Of a DNA stretch of 64,000 bases, positions 11,883 through 25,069 are shown one piece after another. Position 1 is the first letter of the stretch. The number at the start of each line of letters is the position of its first letter. The translations under genes were made by a program, and so were the position numbers. The notes under the pieces were generated by a model that did not search any database, was not told the DNA's origin, and worked only from the letters and a program-made list of their open reading frames with translations. The DNA comes from Pisaster brevispinus (lineage: Eukaryota > Echinodermata > Asteroidea > Forcipulatida > Asteriidae): contig JAMKCF010000047.1 of NCBI GenBank assembly GCA_023634235.1, forward strand, positions 1 through 64,000, given 5' to 3'.

Positions 11883-14800
11883 GTGTGCCTTGAATTCCAC
11901 TTCACCCGAACATCAGACTTTTTGGGCCGATGTGCACCATCTTCGTGCCGGAAATGGCCTGCAGGCTGGGACACTCAGAAAGCCACTCAAAAGCATCTTC
12001 AGTGGGATTTTTGTACACAGAGCTGCACAAAAAGAAGAAGAAACGAAATAAAATACAAGGAGGGTCAAATCACACCCATAACAACATCGGATTTGCACAA
12101 GGTTTCCACCACTGGAAAGCCACGATTCAGGGCTCTCACCTCGTTGTGGATCCGTGTCTCTGAGCATTTTCTAGGCGGGGCGAGCGGCCCCGGAATAGGG
12201 CTACAACCACCGGCAAGTTAGCCCACGCGCCGGGGCCGAGCAACAACAAAGGCAAGACATGTCCATCCCAAGAATGATTTGAAACAACACCCGAGCTAAG
12301 TTTGAGAATAACTCATGAACTAGAAATGCTAGAGAGACGAAATTTGTACCTGAGTGTGCCTTGAATTCCACTTCACCCGAACATCAGACTTTTTGGGCCG
12401 ATGTGCACCATCTTCGTGCCGGAAATGGCCTGCAGGCTGGGACACTCAGAAAGCCACTCAAAAGCATCTTCAGTGGGATTTTTGTACACAGAGCTGCACA
12501 AAAAGAAGAAGAAACGAAATAAAATACAAGGAGGGTCAAATCACACCCATAACAACATCGGATTTGCACAAGGTTTCCACCACTGGAAAGCCACGATTCA
12601 GGGATCTCACCTCGTCGTGGATCCGTGTCTCTGAGCATTTTCTAGGCGGGGCGAGCGGCCCCGGAATAGGGCTACAACCACCGGCAAGTTAGCCCACGCG
12701 CCGGGGCCGAGCAACAACAAAGGCAAGACATGTCCATCCCAAGAATGATTTGAAACAACACCCGAGCTAAGTTTGAGAATAACTCATGAACTAGAAATGC
12801 TAGAGAGACGAAATTTGTACCTGAGTGTGCCTTGAATTCCACTTCACCCGAACATCAGACTTTTTGGGCCGATGTGCACCATCTTCGTGCCGGAAATGGC
12901 CTGCAGGCTGGGACACTCAGAAAGCCACTCAAAAGCATCTTCAGTGGGATTTTTGTACACAGAGCTGCACAAAAAGAAGAAGAAATGAAATAAAATACAA
13001 GGAGGGTCAAATCACACCCATAACAACATCGGATTTGCACAAGGTTTCCACCACTGGAAAGCCACGATTCAGGGCTCTCACCTCGTCGTAGATCCGTGTC
13101 TCTGAGCATTTTTTAGGCGGGGCGAGCGGCCCCGGAATAGGGCTACAACCACCGGCAAGTTAGCCCACGCGCCGGGGCCGAGCAACAACAAAGGCAAGAC
13201 ATGTCCATCCCAAGAATGATTTGAAACAACACCCGAGCTAAGTTTGAGAATAACTCATGAACTAGAAATGCTAGAGAGACGAAATTTGTACCTGAGTGTG
13301 CCTTGAATTCCACTTCACCCGAACATCAGACTTTTTGGGCCGATGTGCACCATCTTCGTGCCGGAAATGGCCTGCAGGCTGGGACACTCAGAAAGCCACT
13401 CAAAAGCATCTTCAGTGGGATTTTTGTACACAGAGCTGCACAAAAAGAAGAAGAAACGAAATAAAATACAAGGAGGGTCAAATCACAACCATAACAACAT
13501 CGGATTTGCACAAGGTTTCCACCACTGGAAAGCCACGATTCAGGGCTCTCACCTCGTTGTAGATCCGTGTCTCTGAGCATTTTCTAGGCGGGGCGAGCGG
13601 CCCCGGAATAGGGCTACAACCACCGGCAAGTTAGCCCACGCGCCGGGGCCGAGCAACAACAAAGGCAAGACATGTCCATCCCAAGAATGATTTGAAACAA
13701 CACCCGAGCTAAGTTTGAGAATAACTCATGAACTAGAAATGCTAGAGAGACGAAATTTGTACCTGAGTGTGCCTTGAATTCCACTTCACCCGAACATCAG
13801 ACTTTTTGGGCCGATGTGCACCATCTTCGTGCCAGAAATGGCCTGCAGGCTGGGACACTCAGAAAGCCACTCAAAAGCATCTTCAGTGGGATTTTTGTAC
13901 ACAGAGCTGCACAAAAAGAAGAAGAAACGAAATAAAATACAAGGAGGGTCAAATCACACCCATAACAACATCGGATTTGCACAAGGTTTCCACCACTGGA
14001 AAGCCACGATTCAGGGCTCTCACCTCGTTGTAGATCCGTGTCTCTGAGCATTTTCTAGGCGGGGCGAGCGGCCCCGGAATAGGGCTACAACCACCGGCAA
14101 GTTAGCCCACGCGCCGGGGCCGAGCAACAACAAAGGCAAGACATGTCCATCCCAAGAATGATTTGAAACAACACCCGAGCTAAGTTTGAGAATAACTCAT
14201 GAACTAGAAATGCTAGAGAGACGAAATTTGTACCTGAGTGTGCCTTGAATTCCACTTCACCCGAACATCAGACTTTTTGGGCCGATGTGCACCATCTTCG
14301 TGCCGGAAATGGCCTGCAGGCTGGGACACTCAGAAAGCCACTCAAAAGCATCTTCAGTGGGATTTTTGTACACAGAGCTGCACAAAAAGAAGAAGAAACG
14401 AAATAAAATACAAGGAGGGTCAAATCACACCCATAACAACATCGGATTTGCACAAGGTTTCCACCTCTGGAAAGCCACGATTCAGGGCTCTCACCTCGTC
14501 GTGGATCCGTGTCTCTGAGCATTTTCTAGGCGGGGCGAGCGGCCCCGGAATAGGGCTACAACCACCGGCAAGTTAGCCCACGCGCCGGGGCCGAGCAACA
14601 ACAAAGGCAAGACATGTCCATCCCAAGAATGATTTGAAACAACACCCGAGCTAAGTTTGAGAATAACTCATGAACTAGAAATGCTAGAGAGACGAAATTT
14701 GTACCTGAGTGTGCCTTGAATTCCACTTCACCCGAACATCAGACTTTTTGGGCCGATGTGCACCATCTTCGTGCCGGAAATGGCCTGCAGGCTGGGACAC

Positions 14801-17041
14801 TCAGAAAGCCACTCAAAAGCATCTTCAGTGGGATTTTTGTACACAGAGCTGCACAAAAAGAAGAAGAAACGAAATAAAATACAAGGAGGCTCAAATCACA
14901 CCCATAACAACATCGGATTTGCACAAGGTTTCCACCACTGGAAAGCCACGATTCAGGGCTCTCACCTCGTTGTGGATCCGTGTCTCTGAGCATTTTCTAG
15001 GCGGGGCGAGCGGCCCCGGAATAGGGCTACAACCACCGGCAAGTTAGCCCACGCGCCGGGGCCGAGCAACAACAAAGGCAAGACATGTCCATCCCAAGAA
15101 TGATTTGAAACAACACCCGAGCTAAGTTTGAGAATAACTCATGAACTAGAAATGCTAGAGAGACGAAATTTGTACCTGAGTGTGCCTTGAATTCCACTTC
15201 ACCCGAACATTAGACTTTTTGGGCCGATGTGCACCATCTTCGTGCCGGAAATGGCCTGCAGGCTGGGACACTCAGAAAGCCACTCAAAAGCATCTTCAGT
15301 GGGATTTTTGTACACAGAGCTGCACAAAAAGAAGAAGAAACGAAATAAAATACAAGGAGGGTCAAATCACACCCATAACAACATCGGATTTGCACAAGGT
15401 TTCCACCACTGGAAAGCCACGATTCAGGGCTCTCACCTCGTCGTAGATCCGTGTCTCTGAGCATTTTCTAGGCGGGGCGAGCGGCCCCGGAATAGGGCTA
15501 CAACCACCGGCAAGTTAGCCCACGCGCCGGGGCCGAGCAACAACAAAGGCAAGACATGTCCATCCCAAGAATGATTTGAAACAACACCCGAGCTAAGTTT
15601 GAGAATAACTCATGAACTAGAAATGCTAGAGAGACGAAATTTGTACCTGAGTGTGCCTTGAATTCCAATTCACCCGAACATCAGACTTTTTGGGCCGATG
15701 TGCACCATCTTCGTGCCGGAAATGGCCTGCAGGCTGGGACACTCAGAAAGCCACTCAAAAGCATCTTCAGTGGGATTTTTGTACACAGAGCTGCACAAAA
15801 AGAAGAAGAAACGAAATAAAATACAAGGAGGGTCAAATCACACCCATAACAACATCGGATTTGCACAAGGTTTCCACCACTGGAAAGCCACGATTCAGGG
15901 CTCTCACCTCGTCGTAGATCCGTGTCTCTGAGCATTTTCTAGGCGGGGCGAGCGGCCCCGGAATAGGGCTACAACCACCGGCAAGTTAGCCCACGCGCCG
16001 GGGCCGAGCAACAACAAAGGCAAGACATGTCCATCCCAAGAATGATTTGAAACAACACCCGAGCTAAGTTTGAGAATAACTCATGAACTAGAAATGCTAG
16101 AGAGACGAAATTTGTACCTGAGTGTGCCTTGAATTCCACTTCACCCGAACATCAGACTTTTTGGGCCGATGTGCACCATCTTCGTGCCGGAAATGGCCTG
16201 CAGGCTGGGACACTCAGAAAGCCACTCAAAAGCATCTTCAGTGGGATTTTTGTACACAGAGCTGCACAAAAAGAAGAAGAAACGAAATAAAATACAAGGA
16301 GGGTCAAATCACACCCATAACAACATCGGATTTGCACAAGGTTTCCACCACTGGAAAGCCACGATTCAGGGCTCTCACCTCGTCGTGGATCCGTGTCTCT
16401 GAGCATTTTCTAGGCGGGGCGAGCGGCCCCGGAATAGGGCTACAACCACCGGCAAGTTAGCCCACGCGCCGGGGCCGAGCAACAACAAAGGCAAGACATG
16501 TCCATCCCAAGAATGATTTGAAACAACACCCGAGCTAAGTTTGAGAATAACTCATGAACTAGAAATGCTAGAGAGACGAAATTTGTACCTGAGTGTGCCT
16601 TGAATTCCACTTCACCCGAACATCAGACTTTTTGGGCCGATGTGCACCATCTTCGTGCCGGAAATGGCCTGCAGGCTGGGACACTCAGAAAGCCACTCAA
16701 AAGCATCTTCAGTGGGATTTTTGTACACAGAGCTGCACAAAAAGAAGAAGAAACGAAATAAAATACAAGGAGGGTCAAATCACACCCATAACAACATCGG
16801 ATTTGCACAAGGTTTCCACCACTGGAAAGCCACGATTCAGGGCTCTCACCTCGTCGTAGATCCGTGTCTCTGAGCATTTTCTAGGCGGGGCGAGCGGCCC
16901 CGGAATAGGGCTACAACCACCGGCAAGTTAGCCCACGCGCCGGGGCCGAGCAACAACAAAGGCAAGACATGTCCATCCCAAGAATGATTTGAAACAACAC
17001 CCGAGCTAAGTTTGAGAATAACTCATGAACTAGAAATGCTA

Positions 17042-17062
17042 GAGAGACGAATTTGTACCTGA
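17042..17062. repeat. Single-base deletion at the unit 36/37 boundary
   Basis: The sequence reads gacgaatttg where other units read gacgaaatttg, one A short near 17050. It is the only deletion I found in the window and shifts the register of all later units by one base. Confidence 0.85.
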
Positions 17063-17136
17063 GTGTGCCTTGAATTCCACTTCACCCGAACATCAGACTT
17101 TTTGGGCCGATGTGCACCATCTTCGTGCCGGAAATG

Positions 17137-17146
17137 GCCTGCAGGC
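17137..17146. repeat. 10-bp palindrome gcctgcaggc (SbfI/PstI site)
   Basis: This perfect palindrome holds an eight-base SbfI site. It appears in essentially every unit; units 96 and 122 carry ggctAgga just beyond it, which leaves the palindrome whole, and unit 65 (gccGgg) also changes only flanking sequence. Because the site is retained more consistently than BamHI, SbfI or PstI digestion should reduce the array to a strong 471-bp band. Confidence 0.75.
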
Positions 17147-17187
17147 TGGGACACTCAGAAAGCCACTCAAAAGCATCTTCAGTGGGA

Positions 17188-17213
17188 TTTTTGTACACAG
17201 AGCTGCACAAAAA
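17188..17213. repeat. 7-bp inverted repeat (tttttgt / acaaaaa)
   Basis: Arms at 17188-17194 and 17207-17213 flank a 12-nt loop. The element is present in most units. Unit 62 breaks the right arm (cacaCaGag at about 28981-28990), units 102, 105 and 107 have acaaaaC, and units 109 and 114 lengthen the A run by substituting a G. Pairing is weak and A/T-rich; no function is claimed. Confidence 0.55.
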
Positions 17214-17244
17214 GAAGAAGAAACGAAATAAAATACAAGGAGGG
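17209..17244. repeat. Purine-rich tract
   Basis: An uninterrupted run of 15 purines (17209-17223) is followed by more A/G-rich sequence ending in ggaggg. It is the least GC-rich part of the unit. Changes here define several variant lineages: the extra A in units 2 and 7, the A-to-C change giving acaaaaCgaag in units 102, 105 and 107, G-to-A in units 109 and 114, and the aggaggCtc form in ten units. Confidence 0.7.
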
Positions 17245-17355
17245 TCAAATCACACCCATAACAACATCGGATTTGCACAAGGTTTCCACCACTGGAAAGC
17301 CACGATTCAGGGCTCTCACCTCGTCGTGGATCCGTGTCTCTGAGCATTTTCTAGG

Positions 17356-17372
17356 CGGGGCGAGCGGCCCCG
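17356..17372. repeat. Alternative 6-bp GC hairpin with 5-nt loop
   Basis: Arms cggggc (17356-17361) and gccccg (17367-17372) are perfect reverse complements around the loop gagcg. The right arm overlaps the left arm of the larger 54-nt element, so the two foldings exclude each other. Five units (72, 74, 80, 82, 89) carry a GA-to-TT change that alters only the loop and leaves the stem intact. Confidence 0.65.
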
Positions 17373-17418
17373 GAATAGGGCTACAACCACCGGCAAGTTA
17401 GCCCACGCGCCGGGGCCG
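17365..17418. repeat. Compound GC-rich inverted repeat (9-bp outer and 6-bp inner stem)
   Basis: The outer arms are cggccccgg (17365-17373) and ccggggccg (17410-17418), perfect 9-bp reverse complements. Nested between them are gggcta (17378-17383) and tagccc (17399-17404), perfect 6-bp reverse complements around a 15-nt loop. Together they can form a hairpin of about 54 nt, or a cruciform in duplex DNA. The element recurs in every complete unit. Arm changes are rare: units 13 and 14 (cgcgcAgggg), 64 (ccccAgaat) and 113 (gagcATcccc). The pairing is read from the sequence; a function is inference. Confidence 0.75.
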
Positions 17419-20400
17419 AGCAACAACAAAGGCAAGACATGTCCATCCCAAGAATGATTTGAAACAACACCCGAGCTAAGTTTGAGAATAACTCATGAAC
17501 TAGAAATGCTAGAGAGACGAAATTTGTACCTGAGTGTGCCTTGAATTCCACTTCACCCGAACATCAGACTTTTTGGGCCGATGTGCACCATCTTCGTGCC
17601 GGAAATGGCCTGCAGGCTGGGACACTCAGAAAGCCACTCAAAAGCATCTTCAGTGGGATTTTTGTACACAGAGCTGCACAAAAAGAAGAAGAAACGAAAT
17701 AAAATACAAGGAGGGTCAAATCACACCCATAACAACATCGGATTTGCACAAGGTTTCCACCACTGGAAAGCCACGATTCAGGGCTCTCACCTCGTCGTGG
17801 ATCCGTGTCTCTGAGCATTTTCTAGGCGGGGCGAGCGGCCCCGGAATAGGGCTACAACCACCGGCAAGTTAGCCCACGCGCCGGGGCCGAGCAACAACAA
17901 AGGCAAGACATGTCCATCCCAAGAATGATTTGAAACAACACCCGAGCTAAGTTTGAGAATAACTCATGAACTAGAAATGCTAGAGAGACGAAATTTGTAC
18001 CTGAGTGTGCCTTGAATTCCACTTCACCCGAACATCAGACTTTTTGGGCCGATGTGCACCATCTTCGTGCCGGAAATGGCCTGCAGGCTGGGACACTCAG
18101 AAAGCCACTCAAAAGCATCTTCAGTGGGATTTTTGTACACAGAGCTGCACAAAAAGAAGAAGAAACGAAATAAAATACAAGGAGGGTCAAATCACACCCA
18201 TAACAACATCGGATTTGCACAAGGTTTCCACCACTGGAAAGCCACGATTCAGGGCTCTCACCTCGTCGTGGATCCGTGTCTCTGAGCATTTTCTAGGCGG
18301 GGCGAGCGGCCCCGGAATAGGGCTACAACCACCGGCAAGTTAGCCCACGCGCCGGGGCCGAGCAACAACAAAGGCAAGACATGTCCATCCCAAGAATGAT
18401 TTGAAACAACACCCGAGCTAAGTTTGAGAATAACTCATGAACTAGAAATGCTAGAGAGACGAAATTTGTACCTGAGTGTGCCTTGAATTCCACTTCACCC
18501 GAACATCAGACTTTTTGGGCCGATGTGCACCATCTTCGTGCCGGAAATGGCCTGCAGGCTGGGACACTCAGAAAGCCACTCAAAAGCATCTTCAGTGGGA
18601 TTTTTGTACACAGAGCTGCACAAAAAGAAGAAGAAACGAAATAAAATACAAGGAGGGTCAAATCACACCCATAACAACATCGGATTTGCACAAGGTTTCC
18701 ACCACTGGAAAGCCACGATTCAGGGCTCTCACCTCGTCGTGGATCCGTGTCTCTGAGCATTTTCTAGGCGGGGCGAGCGGCCCCGGAATAGGGCTACAAC
18801 CACCGGCAAGTTAGCCCACGCGCCGGGGCCGAGCAACAACAAAGGCAAGACATGTCCATCCCTAGAATGATTTGAAACAACACCCGAGCTAAGTTTGAGA
18901 ATAACTCATGAACTAGAAATGCTAGAGAGACGAAATTTGTACCTGAGTGTGCCTTGAATTCCACTTCACCCGAACATCAGACTTTTTGGGCCGATGTGCA
19001 CCATCTTCGTGCCGGAAATGGCCTGCAGGCTGGGACACTCAGAAAGCCACTCAAAAGCATCTTCAGTGGGATTTTTGTACACAGAGCTGCACAAAAAGAA
19101 GAAGAAACGAAATAAAATACAAGGAGGGTCAAATCACACCCATAACAACATCGGATTTGCACAAGGTTTCCACCACTGGAAAGCCACGATTCAGGGCTCT
19201 CACCTCGTCGTGGATCCGTGTCTCTGAGCATTTTCTAGGCGGGGCGAGCGGCCCCGGAATAGGGCTACAACCACCGGCAAGTTAGCCCACGCGCCGGGGC
19301 CGAGCAACAACAAAGGCAAGACATGTCCATCCCAAGAATGATTTGAAACAACACCCGAGCTAAGTTTGAGAATAACTCATGAACTAGAAATGCTAGAGAG
19401 ACGAAATTTGTACCTGAGTGTGCCTTGAATTCCACTTCACCCGAACATCAGACTTTTTGGGCCGATGTGCACCATCTTCGTGCCGGAAATGGCCTGCAGG
19501 CTGGGACACTCAGAAAGCCACTCAAAAGCATCTTCAGTGGGATTTTTGTACACAGAGCTGCACAAAAAGAAGAAGAAACGAAATAAAATACAAGGAGGGT
19601 CAAATCACACCCATAACAACATCGGATTTGCACAAGGTTTCCACCACTGGAAAGCCACGATTCAGGGCTCTCACCTCGTCGTGGATCCGTGTCTCTGAGC
19701 ATTTTCTAGGCGGGGCGAGCGGCCCCGGAATAGGGCTACAACCACCGGCAAGTTAGCCCACGCGCCGGGGCCGAGCAACAACAAAGGCAAGACATGTCCA
19801 TCCCAAGAATGATTTGAAACAACACCCGAGCTAAGTTTGAGAATAACTCATGAACTAGAAATGCTAGAGAGACGAAATTTGTACCTGAGTGTGCCTTGAA
19901 TTCCACTTCACCCGAACATTAGACTTTTTGGGCCGATGTGCACCATCTTCGTGCCGGAAATGGCCTGCAGGCTGGGACACTCAGAAAGCCACTCAAAAGC
20001 ATCTTCAGTGGGATTTTTGTACACAGAGCTGCACAAAAAGAAGAAGAAACGAAATAAAATACAAGGAGGGTCAAATCACACCCATAACAACATCGGATTT
20101 GCACAAGGTTTCCACCACTGGAAAGCCACGATTCAGGGCTCTCACCTCGTCGTAGATCCGTGTCTCTGAGCATTTTCTAGGCGGGGCGAGCGGCCCCGGA
20201 ATAGGGCTACAACCACCGGCAAGTTAGCCCACGCGCCGGGGCCGAGCAACAACAAAGGCAAGACATGTCCATCCCAAGAATGATTTGAAACAACACCCGA
20301 GCTAAGTTTGAGAATAACTCATGAACTAGAAATGCTAGAGAGACGAAATTTGTACCTGAGTGTGCCTTGAATTCCACTTCACCCGAACATCAGACTTTTT

Positions 20401-23400
20401 GGGCCGATGTGCACCATCTTCGTGCCGGAAATGGCCTGCAGGCTGGGACACTCAGAAAGCCACTCAAAAGCATCTTCAGTGGGATTTTTGTACACAGAGC
20501 TGCACAAAAAGAAGAAGAAACGAAATAAAATACAAGGAGGGTCAAATCACACCCATAACAACATCGGATTTGCACAAGGTTTCCACCACTGGAAAGCCAC
20601 GATTCAGGGCTCTCACCTCGTCGTGGATCCGTGTCTCTGAGCATTTTCTAGGCGGGGCGAGCGGCCCCGGAATAGGGCTACAACCACCGGCAAGTTAGCC
20701 CACGCGCCGGGGCCGAGCAACAACAAAGGCAAGACATGTCCATCCCAAGAATGATTTGAAACAACACCCGAGCTAAGTTTGAGAATAACTCATGAACTAG
20801 AAATGCTAGAGAGACGAAATTTGTACCTGAGTGTGCCTTGAATTCCACTTCACCCGAACATCAGACTTTTTGGGCCGATGTGCACCATCTTCGTGCCGGA
20901 AATGGCCTGCAGGCTGGGACACTCAGAAAGCCACTCAAAAGCATCTTCAGTGGGATTTTTGTACACAGAGCTGCACAAAAAGAAGAAGAAACGAAATAAA
21001 ATACAAGGAGGGTCAAATCACACCCATAACAACATCGGATTTGCACAAGGTTTCCACCACTGGAAAGCCACGATTCAGGGCTCTCACCTCGTCGTGGATC
21101 CGTGTCTCTGAGCATTTTCTAGGCGGGGCGAGCGGCCCCGGAATAGGGCTACAACCACCGGCAAGTTAGCCCACGCGCCGGGGCCGAGCAACAACAAAGG
21201 CAAGACATGTCCATCCCAAGAATGATTTGAAACAACACCCGAGCTAAGTTTGAGAATAACTCATGAACTAGAAATGCTAGAGAGACGAAATTTGTACCTG
21301 AGTGTGCCTTGAATTCCACTTCACCCGAACATCAGACTTTTTGGGCCGATGTGCACCATCTTCGTGCCGGAAATGGCCTGCAGGCTGGGACACTCAGAAA
21401 GCCACTCAAAAGCATCTTCAGTGGGATTTTTGTACACAGAGCTGCACAAAAAGAAGAAGAAACGAAATAAAATACAAGGAGGGTCAAATCACACCCATAA
21501 CAACATCGGATTTGCACAAGGTTTCCACCACTGGAAAGCCACGATTCAGGGCTCTCACCTCGTCGTGGATCCGTGTCTCTGAGCATTTTCTAGGCGGGGC
21601 GAGCGGCCCCGGAATAGGGCTACAACCACCGGCAAGTTAGCCCACGCGCCGGGGCCGAGCAACAACAAAGGCAAGACATGTCCATCCCAAGAATGATTTG
21701 AAACAACACCCGAGCTAAGTTTGAGAATAACTCATGAACTAGAAATGCTAGAGAGACGAAATTTGTACCTGAGTGTGCCTTGAATTCCACTTCACCCGAA
21801 CATCAGACTTTTTGGGCCGATGTGCACCATCTTCGTGCCGGAAATGGCCTGCAGGCTGGGACACTCAGAAAGCCACTCAAAAGCATCTTCAGTGGGATTT
21901 TTGTACACAGAGCTGCACAAAAAGAAGAAGAAACGAAATAAAATACAAGGAGGGTCAAATCACACCCATAACAACATCGGATTTGCACAAGGTTTCCACC
22001 ACTGGAAAGCCACGATTCAGGGCTCTCACCTCGTTGTGGATCCGTGTCTCTGAGCATTTTCTAGACGGGGCGAGCGGCCCCGGAATAGGGCTACAACCAC
22101 AGGCAAGTTAGCCCACGCGCCGGGGCCGAGCAACAACAAAGGCAAGACATGTCCATCCCAAGAATGATTTGAAACAACACCCGAGCTAAGTTTGAGAATA
22201 ACTCATGAACTAGAAATGCAAGAGAGACGAAATTTGTACCTGAGTGTGCCTTGAATTCCACTTCACCCGAACATCAGACTTTTTGGGCCGATGTGCACCA
22301 TCTTCGTGCCGGAAATGGCCTGCAGGCTGGGACACTCAGAAAGCCACTCAAAAGCATCTTCAGTGGGATTTTTGTACACAGAGCTGCACAAAAAGAAGAA
22401 GAAACGAAATAAAATACAAGGAGGGTCAAATCACACCCATAACAACATCGGATTTGCACAAGGTTTCCACCACTGGAAAGCCACGATTCAGGGCTCTCAC
22501 CTCGTCGTGGATCCGTGTCTCTGAGCATTTTCTAGGCGGGGCGAGCGGCCCCGGAATAGGGCTACAACCACCGGCAAGTTAGCCCACGCGCCGGGGCCGA
22601 GCAACAACAAAGGCAAGACATGTCCATCCCAAGAATGATTTGAAACAACACCCGAGCTAAGTTTGAGAATAACTCATGAACTAGAAATGCTAGAGAGACG
22701 AAATTTGTACCTGAGTGTGCCTTGAATTCCACTTCACCCGAACATTAGACTTTTTGGGCCGATGTGCACCATCTTCGTGCCGGAAATGGCCTGCAGGCTG
22801 GGACACTCAGAAAGCCACTCAAAAGCATCTTCAGTTGGATTTTTGTACACAGAGCTGCACAAAAAGAAGAAGAAACGAAATAAAATACAAGGAGGGTCAA
22901 ATCACACCCATAACAACATCGGATTTGCACAAGGTTTCCACCACTGGAAAGCCACGATTCAGGGCTCTCACCTCGTCGTAGATCCGTGTCTCTGAGCATT
23001 TTCTAGGCGGGGCGAGCGGCCCCGGAATAGGGCTACAACCACCGGCAAGTTAGCCCACGCGCCGGGGCCGAGCAACAACAAAGGCAAGACATGTCCATCC
23101 CAAGAATGATTTGAAACAACACCCGAGCTAAGTTTGAGAATAACTCATGAACTAGAAATGCTAGAGAGACGAAATTTGTACCTGAGTGTGCCTTGAATTC
23201 CACTTCACCCGAACATCAGACTTTTTGGGCCGATGTGCACCATCTTCGTGCCGGAAATGGCCTGCAGGCTGGGACACTCAGAAAGCCACTCAAAAGCATC
23301 TTCAGTGGGATTTTTGTACACAGAGCTGCACAAAAAGAAGAAGAAACGAAATAAAATACAAGGAGGGTCAAATCACACCCATAACAACATCGGATTTGCA

Positions 23401-25069
23401 CAAGGTTTCCACCACTGGAAAGCCACGATTCAGGGCTCTCACCTCGTTGTAAATCCGTGTCTCTGAGCATTTTCTAGGCGGGGCGAGCGGCCCCGGAATA
23501 GGGCTACAACCACCGGCAAGTTAGCCCACGCGCCGGGGCCGAGCAACAACAAAGGCAAGACATGTCCATCCCAAGAATGATTTGAAACAACACCCGAGCT
23601 AAGTTTGAGAATAACTCATGAACTAGAAATGCTAGAGAGACGAAATTTGTACCTGAGTGTGCCTTGAATTCCACTTCACCCGAACATCAGACTTTTTGGG
23701 CCTATGTGCACCATCTTCGTGCCGGAAATGGCCTGCAGGCTGGGACACTCAGAAAGCCACTCAAAAGCATCTTCAGTGGGATTTTTGTACACAGAGCTGC
23801 ACAAAAAGAAGAAGAAACGAAATAAAATACAAGGAGGGTCAAATCACACCCATAACAACATCGGATTTGCACAAGGTTTCCACCACTGGAAAGCCACGAT
23901 TCAGGGCTCTCACCTCGTTGTGGATCCGTGTCTCTGAGCATTTTCTAGGCGGGGCGAGCGGCCCCGGAATAGGGCTACAACCACCGGCAAGTTAGCCCAC
24001 GCGCCGGGGCCGAGCAACAACAAAGGCAAGACATGTCCATCCCAAGAATGATTTGAAACAACACCCGAGCTAAGTTTGAGAATAACTCATGAACTAGAAA
24101 TGCTAGAGAGACGAAATTTGTACCTGAGTGTGCCTTGAATTCCACTTCACCCGAACATCAGACTTTTTGGGCCGATGTGCACCATCTTCGTGCCGGAAAT
24201 GGCCTGCAGGCTGGGACACTCAGAAAGCCACTCAAAAGCATCTTCAGTGGGATTTTTGTACACAGAGCTGCACAAAAAGAAGAAGAAACGAAATAAAATA
24301 CAAGGAGGGTCAAATCACACCCATAACAACATCGGATTTGCACAAGGTTTCCACCACTGGAAAGCCACGATTCAGGGCTCTCACCTCGTCGTAGATCCGT
24401 GTCTCTGAGCATTTTCTAGGCGGGGCGAGCGGCCCCGGAATAGGGCTACAACCACCGGCAAGTTAGCCCACGCGCCGGGGCCGAGCAACAACAAAGGCAA
24501 GACATGTCCATCCCAAGAATGATTTGAAACAACACCCGAGCTAAGTTTGAGAATAACTCATGAACTAGAAATGCTAGAGAGACGAAATTTGTACCTGAGT
24601 GTGCCTTGAATTCCACTTCACCCGAACATTAGACTTTTTGGGCCGATGTGCACCATCTTCGTGCCGGAAATGGCCTGCAGGCTGGGACACTCAGAAAGCC
24701 ACTCAAAAGCATCTTCAGTGGGATTTTTGTACACAGAGCTGCACAAAAAGAAGAAGAAACGAAATAAAATACAAGGAGGGTCAAATCACACCCATAACAA
24801 CATCGGATTTGCACAAGGTTTCCACCACTGGAAAGCCACGATTCAGGGCTCTCACCTCGTCGTAGATCCGTGTCTCTGAGCATTTTCTAGGCGGGGCGAG
24901 CGGCCCCGGAATAGGGCTACAACCACCGGCAAGTTAGCCCACGCGCCGGGGCCGAGCAACAACAAAGGCAAGACATGTCCATCCCAAGAATGATTTGAAA
25001 CAACACCCGAGCTAAGTTTGAGAATAACTCATGAACTAGAAATGCTAGAGAGACGAAATTTGTACCTGA

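Larger units (their letters stand above)
5289..17062. repeat. Satellite units 12-36, regular 471-bp register
   Basis: Twenty-five units start every 471 bp from 5289 to 16593. Only unit 36 differs in length (470 bp, one A missing near 17050). Haplotypes: CCG in units 15, 16, 18, 22-25, 27, 31, 35; CTG in 13, 14, 17, 19-21, 26, 32; CCA in 12, 28, 34, 36; CTA in 29, 30; TCA in 33. The T form of site a first appears in unit 33 (15180). The aggaggCtc variant is in units 16, 21, 22 and 32. Private changes include ggAtctc (unit 27), aaaTgaaa (28), cacAacc (29), gccAgaaa (30), accTctgg (31) and ccaAttcac (34). Confidence 0.96.
17063..17533. repeat. Reference 471-bp unit (unit 37, commonest form) with its anatomy
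   Basis: I use this unit to map the parts. EcoRI site at 17072-17077; site a (C/T) at 17094; ApaLI site at 17112-17117; 10-bp palindrome holding SbfI/PstI at 17137-17146; the 6-mer cactca twice at 17152-17157 and 17164-17169; 7-bp inverted repeat at 17188-17213; purine tract from 17209; G/C variable base at 17244; site b (C/T) at 17325; site c, first base of BamHI, at 17328; GC-rich block about 17354-17420; then an AT-richer tail to 17533. 471 is 3 x 157, so any chance reading frame keeps its phase from unit to unit. The start point is arbitrary. Confidence 0.9.

Noticed and set aside
17063..17533. CENP-B box
   Set aside because: I compared the ttcg- and cccg-containing segments on both strands with the nTTCGnnnnAnnCGGGn consensus. 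None matches.
17063..17533. The 471-bp unit as a trimer of 157-bp subunits or an internal duplication
   Set aside because: Some short words recur (gaaagccac 137 bp apart, tttgtac about 138 bp apart, aacatc 174 bp apart), but the spacings disagree with each other and with 157, and the sequence between them does not align convincingly by eye.
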